From NCBI GenBank assembly GCA_900708905.1, contig CAADRB010000001.1:750004-814003 (forward strand): DNA of 64,000 nucleotides. The letters are read 5' to 3'. Numbering within the stretch: position 1 is the first letter of the stretch; each line of letters opens with the position of its first letter. Positions 43,146 to 57,195 of this stretch are shown here, one piece after another. The notes under the pieces are model-generated. The model did no database searches and was not told the origin of the DNA. It saw only the letters and a list, made by a program, of their open reading frames with translations. The translations under genes and the position numbers were made by a program. Origin of the DNA: Hymenolepis diminuta. Its lineage: Eukaryota > Platyhelminthes > Cestoda > Cyclophyllidea > Hymenolepididae.

Positions 43146-45594
43146 GCATTCTGGATGTTTAGAGTCATTTTCATGAAAGCAATTGACGATTACCAATAAA
43201 TTCCTTCATATTGGGATTCTCAGAGCAGTTTCACTTTGAAAGAAGCTTTCGAAAGTTCATATTTCATAGAAATACATTGAGCAGAGTGATTCTTTTGTCA
43301 GTTCCTTCGTTAAGGGCTTCGTGTATCTGACATGAAATCTCTTTTGGTTAACAGAGCTCACTCGCAGAAATTAGATTGTAATTATAGTCTTAATGATATT
43401 TTAATACAAAATTAAATAATAACTGTAAATAGATATATAAATATAAAAAATAAAGTATAAATATTTATACTATAGGCATATTTTTAGCATTATTATAACG
43501 ATTTCTACTCAAAAGCTGCATCAAAAGTCTGCTTGACTTTAACAATACACAGTAGAAGTTGAATAGCATAGATTGCTTAAGCATTGAATGAAGCACAATA
43601 GACTAAGTATCTATATAAAACAAAGACTATGTATCACTATTTTCGACAGATCTACAATGACGAAAAGAAATGCAAGGTAATGAGGTAGAAACGTCTTATG
43701 ATTAACAATGTTGCATAACCATCTAAAAAGAAATAACCACGTATTCTTAATGACCTTACTGCATGCTTGCTGTCAACTAGCCCATTAAGTCACATCGATT
43801 TGCGTCACTTCTCTCACTTTTTAAATCGTCACTCTGCCCTACTTATGACGTACTATTTCTGCAAATTACGTCTACTTTGTTCTCCCCCAGTTCCAAGTAT
43901 TAATATAATATACAATCCTTTCTATCTTGATTTTGAAGAGTTTCGTAGAAGCTAGAAGTGACTTCTTTGATAAAGCTGTCTCGCAAAAGAATTCATGAAC
44001 CTGAAGTGTCACTCGTCTTTTTCACAGCTTTATCTAGAATAGTTAAATCTTTTCCCTTTTGGGCTTTTTTCGTTCTTTAAAAATAAGGCTCAGGATACCC
44101 GCCTAAATTTCAGTTTTCATTAAAGCCTATTCGTTAAAACTATTATAATAAAAGGAGCTTCTAAAGTACAGTCCATTTTGTACTTGTTAGTCTCTCTTCA
44201 GACTTTTAACTAGGGTATACATGGAAGCAGGTAGTTTAGATGCTGTAAGATGAGCCTCAAGCACTCCGAGCTTAAAAAATGGGATATTCCAGTAAGCACC
44301 GATCGGAAGCACAGCTGTATACCACAACAAACGAATATGGTCGCTTGAACAGATAAAATCAATCAAGGACTTAACTCACTCAAGCAGCGTCCAATCCAGG
44401 AAATATTGATAAGCAGATGTAAATGCAGTTTTTTAATCTATTTTAGTTCCTATCTTGGGATTGGGTATATCTGTTTTGATTCCCATCGACAGATGTTATT
44501 ATTATACCTCTCAAGTTCATTAAAGGAAGTATTAAGTACACACGACTTTGATATCCCAGAAGTTATCCTGGAGCCGCTCTTAGGAGAAACTTGCTTTCTG
44601 CCTTTCCTCCTGTTGAGCATTGATCATGTGACCTCTGACTTATCAGACGTGTATACCGACTACTATGCCATGGTGTCTTAATCAGATTAAAATAATTCGT
44701 AATAATTTTTACCATCCTTTCTCTTCAGCTCGATCTATTTAGTAGCACCTTCTATTGCCAACAATGCTAGACACTAATTGAGGCTAAGCATACAGTGACG
44801 AACGCTTCCACATTTCCTCGAGGCGTCTACTCACTTCGAGGTCAGCCAAACTAATTACACGGGATCTTAGATGAAACAACAGATTGTCTTAAATACTGTG
44901 TTGAAGGAAGTGTCTATCAATCTAGGCCAATGCTCCCAAAAAGTAAAATTGATCTCTCAGAGTCAAACATGTTTTACCGAAAAGTTTGTTTGAAAAACCG
45001 AACATAGCAAAATTAACTATTTTTGAGCAACACTAAAGGACGGGCTCAGTGCAAAGTAGATTTTAATGCTCGTATTTGTAAGAATACACAAACGCATGCT
45101 TAAGTCAAAAGATTTCGGCAATATCTTCCTTGCAGTGTTCCTAGGAGGTTTAAAAATAATTTAATTTGTATCAGAAAGGTAATTTAACGCTTAAATAAGA
45201 GAGCATTTATTTCTCTATTTGTATAGAAAATGGTGCAATTTTCTGTAATCATATCTTAATATAGTCAATAAAGCCTTGAATCATTCTACGTCGTCTATTG
45301 TAGCGACTCTCCTTAAACATCATTGAATTACAGAAGTTATCTTGGAAACTCAAAAACTATTTTTATTTAAGTCATACTAAGTAAGCACATTCTCTCACCT
45401 CACCTTATGTAGGACAATATACTGTACTATCCTCCCCCGTGTTTGAACTCATTGAAAATGAATTGAATACTAGCCCACATTTATTTCGCATTTACTGCAC
45501 TAATACCCTCCTACTACCTACTTAGTAAGTAACCATTCATAGTAAAAGTGTAATTACTTTATACTGCATTACTAAAAAAAATTAACAATTGAGC

Positions 45595-45730
45595 TTACTG
45601 TCGCATTGATCCTGATTCGAATCTCGAAACTGTTATGCATTAATGAGCATTCGCACTTGGCTGATTTAGCGGATCAAAGTATGGTTTAGCTCCTAATTTG
45701 AGGATAACTCATCGAATTTGATGGATGCAA
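45595..45730 (+). repeat. SINE-like fragment
   Basis: GAGCTTACTGTCGCATTGAT, CCTGATTCGAATCTCG and AGCATTCGCACTTGGCTGAT resemble the head and middle blocks of the family in order. Confidence 0.4.
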
Positions 45731-47461
45731 GAAGGCGCAGATATTGTTCAAGACCACTGTTCATCAATCAGATTGAAGATTATTGATCCATGCGTTTCTA
45801 ACTAATCATTGAAAAATTTCCCTATTCCCTTAATCCATAAAAACCTCATACTTGTATATGAAGATCAAATTAACTGGACCCTTCATTTCCAGTCACAGTC
45901 ATCAGGATTCGTCCATTCTCCCTGTACTTTCATAACCTAATGTTTGGCCCCATAGTTGATACCAAGATCATTGTCATTTAAAGCTTCCAATAGATTATGC
46001 AGCAGTGCTAATCCATTTTCAACCAAATCTTCATAGGTCTAACAGTAGCTGCGTCTTCTGACTAAATGTGTCTTTTAATCATTCTTTTGTATATGTACGA
46101 CATCCTACGCATCAAAGAAACAAAATCATCCTTTGTAAAAGATGTTGTTGATTGAGAGTTACTCCTCCATACTCACTTTTTCCTTTGATTAACGATTACT
46201 TCTGCAAATATTTTCCTGAGTTTGTTGAACAGACGTAATTTGTATGAAATTTAAGTCTTTGAAAATTAAAATGATTTTTGAAGTTATTGTGAAATGTTTT
46301 TGCAAACGTCATGGAACACATGTATATTTCAATACATTCATTAATTGCAGTAAATTACCAGCGATGACTAATATTTGAAAAAGCCATTTATAGACCAAAT
46401 AAAGTCAGTCTTTTAATGCGGTGTTTAATAAGTATTTAGAGATGAAATTAGAGACCAAAATTTAAGTATTAGTGGAGCAATTAATATTACGATTAACAAT
46501 TAAGGCCTCATATTTTACTAATCAGGTAGTCGCAGAATTATGCTTGGAATGGTTCAAGTACTATCTTGGAACCTGTTGACTACCAGCTCCAATGAAGCTG
46601 AATTTAAGATCGGAAGGCAGATTGAATACGCCCATTGGATAATGCAGAAACAGTACTGTTTTTAGTGATCTGTTAATCATAAGTTTAAACAGTTCTCAAG
46701 CCTATTTTTGTAGAAAAACTAAAATAGTTTCAAGCCAGCGATCAGCACGAAGTAAACACCGAATGGGGATGGCCTACGGCAAATTAGTGCATAAGAAACC
46801 TCGGTTTGAATTCATTTAATTTATGAAAGGGCGGGGAAATTTTTAGGCATTAATGGTTAGATAAAATAGTCTGATATCTTTTTTTTCGTATATTCATTTA
46901 TTTCTTAATTGTAATATTTTATTACCGCTGAAAGTGGAAATTATTAACTGAGGATATATTAAAACTTGAATGTCCTCATTTTATTGTACATGAGTAGAAA
47001 TTTTTTGAGAGTTTCTTTTCAAGGAAGTCAAATATTATCGCATTATCATCCAATAGGATTATTCTTCTTCTATTGAAAATTAAAGGAAAAGAAGAAAATA
47101 ACATGAAAGGAATAGCTGAAAAAGCTTTCCTGTGAAATGCTAATTAGGAATTTAATTAAAGATCTTGAAATTCCCCTCTAATAAAAGGAAGCTGATTGTA
47201 CATTAAAAACCTCAAGACATGCAAATAAAAAGTGTCCAAAATTTACAATTTCATGATTCATTAGCATTTTTTATCAATGTATATGAAGTAAAAATATAGT
47301 AAAGAATAAACGCTTTACTTCAAAACATGATTTAAAATTTAAGAAATTTATTTTAATTAATAGGAATAGTACATATTAGACTAGTTGCCTGAGGGTCACT
47401 TCATCGTGACTCAACTCAATTTTCAGGTATAGGCGTAAAGTGACTCTAGATCACAAATCTG

Positions 47462-47701
47462 TCATTCCGAATCACTGATTGCTAGTTTATGTTTTACTCC
47501 AGGGGTTAGAACAAAGACGTCTAAATTGATGGGGGTTGGATTTATTAAAGGAAATCCAGACTCATATTGGCTCCATTTTTCCCATTTAAATACAAAGAAC
47601 CCTTCGCAAAGAACCACTAAAGTAAAATGAGTAAGTGACTGACCCCATGCACTGGGCTGCTTCGATTTGCTGAGAGGATAGCATTGTAATATAATTGTCA
47701 A
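47462..47701 (-). CDS. Weak minus-strand coding candidate
   Basis: A good acceptor (ctatcctctcag) lies inside the frame, followed by SKQPSAWGQSLTHFTLVVLC, FKWEKWSQYESGFPLINPTP and INLDVFVLTPGVKHKLA, stopping after SDSE. Composition is protein-like but nothing else supports it. Confidence 0.22.
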   Translation of the reverse strand: MTIILQCYPLSKSKQPSAWGQSLTHFTLVVLCEGFFVFKWEKWSQYESGFPLINPTPINLDVFVLTPGVKHKLAISDSE

Positions 47702-48505
47702 GATAAAATCTAATTATGCATATTTAAAAGAATTTTTCTCTTGACGAAATTATTGTTTATTTTGTATTATCTCCCCATCATTATCGAAAATAACGTTTAT
47801 CTCCTAATTTTTTCATATGAACTAATATGAATTACACCATAATGTACATTGTTCGAATTGGACGGTTATGTTTTCACTATAGCAACGAAAAATTTTGTTT
47901 TTCCCTCTTCCGGTCGAGCTATCGGCCTTGTAGGCCGTATATATAATGGAAATTCAAAGGATGAGATATTTATATACTAACTGATGACTGATCGATACAA
48001 TATAGAAGTTCAGATTTTCTAAGAGGCGTAAATGAGGTTGGATTATTAAGGCTCTCCAAAGTTGAAGTCACTGGAGATATAAGCAGGCATAAACCTAGGG
48101 ATTCCAACTATTTTGGCAGATTTCAGTTTGGCGAGTTACTGAGAACCAAATAGGTATTTTGAATAACTGCACAAGCAATTAAATAGGAATTTTACATTCA
48201 AATATTTCTATCTGAAAACCGGGTTTTTCATTTTCCAAATTTTAGGATATATATTAAGTAGCTTTAGCAAATAGACTTACGGTGAGGCTCATCTTCGACC
48301 ACCCTCGTCAAAAAATATAGAGATATTGACGAATACTTTATATACAAATTAATCGGAATGATGGAGAGACAAAGTGCTTAAATTGCAGGCATTTATTGTA
48401 TTCCCCAAACCGTATATTTTACAGTAAATGTCCTTTGGACTAAATGGCCTACAAATTTTAAAGAGATATCTATATCAGCTTCTTAGTGGTAAGGACATCA
48501 ATATA

Positions 48506-48610
48506 CAGATGAATTTAATGCAAAAATTGAATAATATATGTATATATTATTCAATTTTGTGTTACTGACGCAAAGATTCTAGAATTTTCGCTTTGCATTA
48601 AATTCATCTG
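48506..48610. repeat. Nested hairpin
   Basis: The outer arms CAGATGAATTTAATGCAAA (48506-48524) and TTTGCATTAAATTCATCTG (48592-48610) are exact reverse complements. Inside, AAAATTGAATAATATAT (48523-48539) pairs with the stretch ending at 48558 around a centre at 48540. Could be a small foldback element. Confidence 0.8.
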
Positions 48611-51600
48611 AATAAATATATGTCTAACATACGAATATCTACTCTCTTGAATGAATTTAAAGTAAGCGGTAAATAGTTGTAAACTGAAAAAATATATATC
48701 AACACCAGTAAGGAAAAACGTAGCTGCAAGTTCAGACACTTCATAGAAATTCCTCTTACAACAAAACGCGCCGTTACTATACAGCCTTTTAAGAAAAATC
48801 TGTACTTTTGCTGTTTCGACCTCGTCCTTTGTATGTTCCTGACCAAATGATCCCCTGTTTGGTGGATTCGAAGCTATCACTAAATTAATTAATACACTTT
48901 ATCCTGAAAAGTTATTAGCTTTTTTCATTAATTCGAGATACCTCCAATACATTCGCAATTTATGGTAGCACAAGAGGTAAAGGCTAGAATATCAAGAAGA
49001 GATTTACCGCAGGCGACGTCGTCACTTTCGTTTTTATTCCAGCACGCCAATCTCTCAATAGCAAGTAGTGTGGGTTTTCAAGATGAATGAAATTTATCGG
49101 AGATTAGCAGAATGTACCACTTCATTAAGTAGAATTGCGTTAGTCGTTGTTATTTGTAATAAATTAATTTCGTGTCTGTCCTCAATCATATAACAGCAAG
49201 AAATTAGTCTTTTTATTTATATCTGCTCTTTGAACGATCCCTTGAATCTTAAAAACCTCAAAATAATAAAAAAGCTAATGTCACGCTTTGTTCGTAAGCG
49301 ATCTTTAATTGTTATCGTTTTATTTTAAAGGACAGTTTCTCATATCCTGGAGGAGGGAAGGCAAAAGTGCTGTGATCAAGGACATTTATTGTCAAAATTT
49401 GAAAACTATTTTTTGAACTTTGAATTACTCTACAACTGACCGGAGAAGACAAAAACCACCACTGATAGTAATAGGCGGTGTGGCAGAACATGATCGATCA
49501 GAAAATGGACCGGTCAATAAAAGGCATATTTACCCCACTACAGGTTTCACGCTGGAGAACGTCTGTATACTGGCTGATTCTGAAACCCGACTGGAATTCA
49601 GAATATCTCAATAAATACTGATTTTTTAATGGACATTTTTACTAAATCATCTCTACTAATACCATATCTATCGGATAAATTTGATTAACCCTGACCTTTC
49701 TAAATTTAATTTATTATTCAATGACCTGATACTGAAAATTCTGAAGCAGTTGATTCATCACTACAGCACGAATATCCATTTTCGCTTACAGTAATATTAA
49801 ATAAGTATTTAAAGTAATAACTCATAAATGTACGATTTAGTTACAGAATAATAGAATAAAAAATCTAATAATGTCTTATTTAAGTTGCTTTTGGACTATC
49901 AATTGAGATGTGATGATTTGATATTCTCGGTCACTTCTGCCTGTATTAATTAATCCGATTCAAATTCATCATCAAGATACGAAGAAAATGTTTATCCGCA
50001 TTTTGTTTTTCGGCTAGCAATGCTTCTTTTATAAAAATTCATAACCACAAATAGCACTACGACGCTTCTTGCATCATATTTTAACCTCAAGAGAGATACA
50101 AAACAAACTAACATCCACTTAACTGACAACGTTTCTGTTTCATTTAAATAGATTTTGATTGACACAACGGTTTCAGTCCTAACTTATAGTGGGTTGAAGC
50201 TCGTAGTGAGTTAGAAGGATGAAAACTTAGCAAGAACCCTCAAAACCTGGGCAAAAGATCTCCAAACTATCTTTCGCTTCTACAGTAGGATATACTGTTT
50301 CAGTTAATAATACCTGGAAAAGAAATCATTAATTTGCATTAATCGTGTTGACGGATAACTCTCTATGAGTTTATGAAAATTACTCTTCAATCACATTCTT
50401 TTAGAAAATACGCTCATTTTTCGCCTTTTTGACCTTATTGCTCAACTCTGTCGATTCTCCTTTTTTCTACAACTGTTCCGTTTCATTTAAAAATGCACTG
50501 CACTCACCTCACCCGCGTTCTTGCCCAAGTGACTCATATACTACCTCTGTTTTCCCACTCACACACATGTGCACATATCTCCTCGTGCGTTTCCTTTTCA
50601 TCTCCTCTCTCCATCATCTCTCTCTTACTCTCTCGAATCCTCATCGTGGTTCATTCAGTACACTTTGGCCCACGTAACTCTTCGTGTTTTAATTTTTATT
50701 GTTTGCTGTCGCTAGCTGCTAGCTATAGTCTTAGCTTCCACAATCTGATTCTGGTTCATTAGTTCCTACAGTGTCGTAACTATTCCATCATCACCGCGGA
50801 AAGAACAACCTTTTCATCTCTATTCACAGGTAATTCATTCTAATCTTCTAAATCAAAAGGTAACTATTATCCTTTTTAAGGTGACTTGTTTATAAATTCA
50901 AATTCAATGAAGGAAATGGCCTTTGAAATTGTCATTAAGAACGAATAAAATATAATTTTAATGGCCAAGAAAACGTTTAGACTCGATCTTAAACTGCTTA
51001 TGCGGAAGACAAGAATGATATCGACGAATCACTATCGTGTCGAACTCTTAAATGCTCGTGGTCAAAGACAACATTTCCATTTTTTTCGTTGTGTCGACGT
51101 TAACACGTTTTCAGATGTTTAATTTGCCGCCAGCCATTCTTAATGGAATGATTTTAACTCAATCATGTTTTGTTGGCAAATTGTTGAGGCTATTTTATAT
51201 GCCAGGATTTGTTCTTTTACTTGTCAAAATTCTCGTCTAAAATGATGAATAATAGCTTTGATGATAAGATTCTATGGAATAAATTTATACAAATGACGTA
51301 ATTATAAAAAATGAAACCAACTCATCCTTTAAACATCGAATCAGAGCATTGTACTACAGAAGGTGCGTTTACAAGATTGACGTCATTCTTAGCATGTTAA
51401 AGTCAGGAAAATTTAGGATAAACGTTTTTATTTGATAGAACATTAAAGTGGAATTTCAGATTAGTAATAACAATGTAGCAAACACATCTGATTCTAATAT
51501 TTTTCTTGTTAAATCAAGTTAGCCGTTAAGAGACTACGTTTAACAGCTTCTTTATCATTTAAAGAAAGACATCACGATTCAAAATCATGGCGCAATTTCA

Positions 51601-52009
51601 CCATGGTTAGTTTAATGAAAAAGTTCGTTTATTAATAAAGATAATATACATTTGTAATTTTCGAACAAAAAACGCATAAATATAGTTGTACGACAAAATT
51701 TCGGGAAAAATGAGATTTGGTCCACAGACTCTTAATTTTTTTACTACTGTGTTCCGAGGATAATTCGGTGTTACTGATTTTGCAAGCTCTATTGAGGAGA
51801 CTAGAATTAAATCTAATGTCAGCCTTGAGGGTAGCATTCTACTATGTGGTGTTCCAACCTCCGCCATTAATAGACCCTAAAGCAATCGGTCACTGAAAGT
51901 CCTTTTATTTATATTCATGACCGTGTTTTTGATGAAGTATCTATACTTGCTTGTTGTTCATAGGATAACAGGAAATTAACTTCACTTTTGGGCAATCAAT
52001 GTCGGATTT

Positions 52010-52225
52010 TTAATTGTTTTGATACGAGTAATCGGCCATGGAGAGAAAACTTCTTTGTGCTATGTAATCAAATTTAAAGAAGTTGCCGTCTAGAACTTTC
52101 CCAAACCATAAAAAGGACACCTCCTGGGATCTGCCGTAGTATTTAATCATTAGATCTCTTGTGTCTGCTTTAAAGAATTGCAGAATATTCAGCATTTGAT
52201 GTTTCTGAATTACTTCCTGATCCAA
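52010..52225 (-). CDS. Weak minus-strand coding candidate
   Basis: Open frame with LDQEVIQKHQMLNILQFFKA, RDLMIKYYGRSQEVSFLWFG and FKFDYIAQRSFLSMADYS. Protein-like, but no clear splice sites and no known family; may be chance in AT-rich DNA. Confidence 0.18.
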   Translation of the reverse strand: MDQEVIQKHQMLNILQFFKADTRDLMIKYYGRSQEVSFLWFGKVLDGNFFKFDYIAQRSFLSMADYSYQNN

Positions 52226-54979
52226 TATACGGGAGAAATCTCAATAAAACATCTCGTTCTCGATTTGCATAACTATGGTAGACTGATTATTCAAAAAACT
52301 ATGCTTTCGTGAGGCCCTAGATTTCTAAATAAATAGATAGAGCCTAGTCATACAATACCTGAATTTCATTAGGAAAATGTTTAATTAAAAATTAATTGGT
52401 ATCTGCTCTTTGAAGTTGTACTTTTCATGCGGCTGTATTGAATATTCATAAGTGTTTTCGAAATTAATTAAAATCTCATTATCTAATTTTACAGTCCTCA
52501 TGTTCCAAATGGCAATTATTTAGCCCTAACATCTTAAACAGCAAAACTTTGTGCAGAACCTGCTCAAAAGATGTTCTAACTCTTCCACTTCTGAAGAGAT
52601 GCTTCACTTCAAATTGATATTTACGTATGTCTTAGTCAAAGCATAACATCCCCCCTACCCCCATATTACCAATGTACTTGATGTACTGCACTCTCGTCGA
52701 AGAGGTTTCAAACCTGGATCTAACGGCAATTCACTGATATAAACTACGCCGTATTGTATTTTTTTGTAATAAAATTGATAATGTGATCCAAAAACCTCGG
52801 GAAGCCTGCAAGATCAATGTAGATAATATGCATATATTTTGTCAAATTATTTTTTATAAGTCACCTATCTCTTTCCCCCTGCCTTCTCACTCGAACCTTC
52901 GGGCTTAGTTGCCCAGCGGACTTTATTACATTTTAATCCATTTGCTGACGTCTAAAAGTCATATAAAATAACTCCATCTTAAAGTGGTAACTAAAATTTG
53001 AGGGTGTTCACTGCAGGGACACCGATAGATAACACTTTAAAAATGAGGAAATCTAATTTAATAGACCGTCCCCAAAGGATCGGTCGGCCTTGCCAGTAAC
53101 CGGGCACATGCTTAACAGTTAGTGCGGATGAAAGTGTAATCAGTCTAGAGGTAATTTCAGCAATTACATTTGAGACCTTTGTTTCCGTAAATTGAATTTG
53201 TTAAGTTAATAAATTGACTTGAAGGTATAATACTTCGGTCTTTGTCTTTGCAATTATATTGGGTCTGAGTCTACTTCAGTTCCAGTCACATTAAAGTAGT
53301 AGCCAAGCCTTACATAAAATATTGATTTGTTACAAATTAGTAAAAATTATATAATTAGTTCGTTTTTTCGTCATAAACAGCACTGATCTATGCAAATTAC
53401 TTCAGGAATTGTCTTCCAGAAGTCAAATCCATGTTTTAAAACGCAGTCATAGGTGCTTAAGAGGCTGTTTGCAAACGCTTTCTTTTAAGTCAAATTCAAA
53501 TGTGACTTCACACTGTGTGTTTTTCTTAATCTTCAGTTTAGAAATGGGGGTTTCTTCTCAGTTGCTCTGTTCATGAAGTACCAAGTTTCCAGATCATTCA
53601 GAGAACATTCAAATAAATAGACAAGACTGAACGCGTTTGAGGCAGTTAATAAAGCGATGGTAGCATGTTGTTTATTGCTGTTTCATTCAGTTTCAAAATG
53701 CACATAGTGTCCTATGTACCTCACTTCTAGGGACCACATGAGATCGTTTGTGCTTATCCGAATGAGCTGTGCTTTTAGTTTTCTAGTGATAAGTCAAGGT
53801 AAGTCCCTTTGATCAACAAAAGAAGATCATTTGACGTTCGTGTTACAAATACGATTTGGACATAAAGATATATAGTTACAAATGCCACATTTACCAGATA
53901 GAGAGGAAGGTAAATATGAAAATGTTATTCTTGAAAAGTAAGGATATCTTTGAAGCTAGAGTTGCAATTTATCATTGACATCTTCAGGATACTTGAGACG
54001 TTCATTTCTATTAGAGAATAGATTCCAAGACAATTGAGAGCATTTGCACTGATTTTCACGTAGCTTCAAATTTCATGCATCAATTCTAAATGGTCTGAAT
54101 ACAAAAGGAAGGCGACGTCTGAAATTGTTCGATTTTAAACAATGGGTGTTTACAGTGCCCCTATCTACTTTTTGGCAGAGTGTCTAGAGTGCAGGGGCTA
54201 ATATTCAGAGCTTTAAAACCAGCTAAAATTTTTCCACTTAGTAGAGCTCACTGAACTGTGTTCGCTCAAGGTGAACTGTCAATCAATGAGTTTTCAAAAT
54301 CTGGTAATGGTTTTACAGTAATGACGTTTTTTAAATAAGATCACTTTCGATCCATAAAATTCATTGATTGAAGAATGCATCGCGAGATATTGATGTTTCA
54401 AGTTTAATTTCTGTATCAAACTCTTTAAATCCCTTCAAATGAAGCTAGATCATTGATATTCTCCTCTTCTACTGACTCTCATCCATTCATTTTTTTACTC
54501 TCGTTCAAATATTATTTTCCAAGCAGCATAACCGTTTTTGATTGTTAGCAATTAAATTCTTACTCCATTTCTGCAAACGAGACAATAACAACCAAAACAA
54601 CTCAGACAAACGCACTCTTCATTAGTACATCTTTCTTTGACTAATGTCACATTCAGTCAATCAGAGTATGCATAAAGTCAATAACATATGTAATGAGCTT
54701 CAAGCCACTTAAACAAAATTATTTTATAACTCTCCTTGGAGAGAACGTGGCATTTATTTCAGCATTTATGGAAGCTAACAAATGCAGGTAACCACGCCTC
54801 TAGTTCGTCAGAAAAAGGGTCAATTTGGATTTACCAAAGAAATTCAATTTATTTTCAACTTTTATGTCAAATCTTAGGGTAGCAGATCCGAAGTTAATAT
54901 ATTTTCCAAATACTTTGAAGAGCAATATTGCTGTTATGATAAATACCTGAATTTGGTTATTTTGATGAAAATTAATTAC

Positions 54980-55121
54980 CAAGAAAAGAGCGGAGCTTTT
55001 CCTCAATGTTTCGCACTTCTGCCACATCAGGTAATACAAGTTCACGATACACCTTCAAAGTGGCGATTTTTCCAAGAGGATTATTGAGAGTACGGTGAAT
55101 GAAATATTTTGTTTCCGTCTT
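54980..55121 (-). CDS. Candidate minus-strand exon of an unidentified gene
   Basis: On the minus strand, a pyrimidine-rich stretch (tttccttggtgttttcttgataag) leads to an open frame KTETKYFIHRTLNNPLGKIA, TLKVYRELVLPDVAEVRN, IEEKLRSFL, followed by gtaatt. The amphipathic, charged composition is protein-like. Start could be 55121 or 55123. No known family; no transcript evidence. Confidence 0.35.
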
Positions 55122-55446
55122 CTCTTATCAAGAAAACACCAAGGAAAAAATAAATTTTTCTTTATTATTTCAATTATTATCAATTTTATTCCTTTTCAAT
55201 GTCTACTGACTGACTGCTGCAAAAAATGTCCAAGGGCCCACTAACAAGAATAATCATAGAAAAATTATGAAGTGAAGAGATAAGACTGACCATCCTAATT
55301 AATCAACCGGTCGATTAGCACCGGGCATCATGGTACGAATTGCTCCGTAATCCAGAGGACTCATCATGAATTTTTATTCTGATACTACCCATAGTGCTCA
55401 ACATAAATCTTTTAATGTCCTGACTTTAGTCTAAAATTTTCCCGAT

Positions 55447-55461
55447 NNNNNNNNNNNNNNN
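55447..55461. other. Assembly gap, 15 N
   Basis: Short run of N in the 3' gene-poor region. Confidence 0.99.
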
Positions 55462-56233
55462 TTAATGTTATCAAGTTCAGTTGCTCTTTCAAAATTAGAA
55501 ATCGTAAAACATTTCAACCTCGTCATGGGTTATTATAACGAGGGTAATTTGGTAAATCGCGTTAATCTACACTTCTAGTCAGTGTAATCGGCAACGCCTC
55601 TTGAAAAGATAAAGATGTTTATTCTTTAGATCAAAGTCATATTAAAGCAACCTTGAGCCAGATCTAAAAGATCACGAGTTTGACGATGAGGCGTTGAAAA
55701 TATTTCCATTCAAACCTTCGTACTTTGAAGTGTAACAAACCAATTTCATTTGTTTATTGATTACTAATCCAGTTGCAAATAAAATATAATTTTAAGGGAT
55801 TATTAAGGACATTGATATCATTAAAAATTTTAATCCCCGTTAATTTCAGTTGCATGCTTTATTCAGTTAACATAGTGTTAAATGTAAAAGAATACAAAGC
55901 ATTGCGCTTTAAAATTGATTGTTTTCAAAACTAAATCCCAAATCAAGGGAATGCTCTTAAGTATATCAATAAAAGAGGTCCTTAGGGCAATTGACAAGGA
56001 CATATATCCATCAAAAAAACCATTCAGTCAAAGAGAAATCCTCAAACTTTTAAAAGCAGCAACTTCAAATTTCGCTATTTACTCTCAATAGTGATAGTTA
56101 ATTGAAGGTCATCCATCTCCCAGTCGAAATTATAGTGTAATTGCTTTCTTCTACAAATACTAAAGTGGTGTAATTAAACCCCAGGGTTCAGCATAATCTT
56201 CGTGTATACTCATTTATTGTGCTTTGGCATAGC

Positions 56234-56611
56234 GACGTAATTCACACTTTCAAATCTTTTCATTTTACGTACTCCTCCCTTCTCTCTCCCCTTTTCTATT
56301 AATATTTCTGTCAGCCGCGAAAATTGGGCTGAGATGTCAGATGTTTGCAAGGAAATTAGTGAACATCAATAGGGATAATGCAACTCGACTTGAAGTTTTA
56401 AATCCTCTTAATTGAGGAGGGAAAATTTGTATGATATTTTTTTTATCAAAAGTGTCAATTACGTCAAAGTGAGACTAGCTGTTGGGTTGCGGAGAACGTT
56501 TAATATTACAAATATAAGTTCAGTGTTAGTGCAAAATCCTGACAACTTATTAGCCCTCAGCACATTGTCAAAGTACACTATTCTTGATACTCATGGCAAT
56601 ACAACGTTTTT
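56234..56611 (+). repeat. 378-bp inverted repeat, left arm
   Basis: The left arm starts GACGTAATTCACAC and ends CAATACAACGTTTTT. Pair positions sum to 114561 at both ends (56234+58327 and 56611+57950), so there is no length difference, and I saw no mismatch where I compared. It carries a coding-like frame (VKVRLAVGLRRTFNITNISS) that stops soon after the arm ends. Confidence 0.95.
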
Positions 56612-56957
56612 AGAGTTTTCACCGTAAACAGCACGTGAACATGGGAAATATCAGAATCATTTAGTTAGAGAAAAAAACCAGATGTCCATTGCCCTCCTGT
56701 CCAGATAGTGTCTAGAAGAGTCCTCTATTATAAATTTGCTCCACAGGCTAGCGTAGGCACTTAAAACTAGAAGGGCACAAATTATAAAATTAAATATGTA
56801 TAAAATTGAACTACTGATACTTTAATAAATATTTTATTTTCATTCAATTTATAATTTTTTCTCATTGGGATTATATGCGATCCAGAAATGAAATACTAAA
56901 CGAATAGAGTATGATGAGGCGCAAAATTATTAGAATTTCATGCCTTCTATTTTCTTA

Positions 56958-57151
56958 TTATTCATCATATAGTGAATCTTGATCTGAACCACTGATTGAG
57001 TTAAGATAACCCCTTCGGTGTATACCCGAATTGGCCAGGTTTAAAAGCTTGGACGGTGACACACCTCCCATATTTAGATTTACAGAGCGGTAAGTTGATT
57101 TAAACCAACGAGGTTTCTTATTTGTGTTACGGTCGGGATGACACGGCCTTA
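56958..57151 (-). CDS. Candidate last exon of a minus-strand gene
   Basis: Minus strand: acceptor atgtaggctag, phase-1 entry completing Leu, then RPCHPDRNTNKKPRWFKSTY, RSVNLNMGGVSPSKLLNLAN and a Ser/Asp-rich end SISGSDQDSLYDE with TAA at 56960-56958. It looks like a cytoplasmic or nuclear C-terminal tail. It lies entirely in the spacer of the 378-bp inverted repeat. Function unknown. Confidence 0.4.
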
Positions 57152-57195
57152 CTAGCCTACATGAATTTAACACTTCAGAGCTCATTAAATTTTAC

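Larger units (their letters stand above)
43146..54979. other. Gene-poor stretch
   Basis: AT-rich with SINE fragments and a hairpin. Several 60-110 residue open frames on both strands (for example 44406, 48551-48880 minus, 49420 and 51607-51867 minus) have no motif, so none is called as a gene. Confidence 0.5.
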
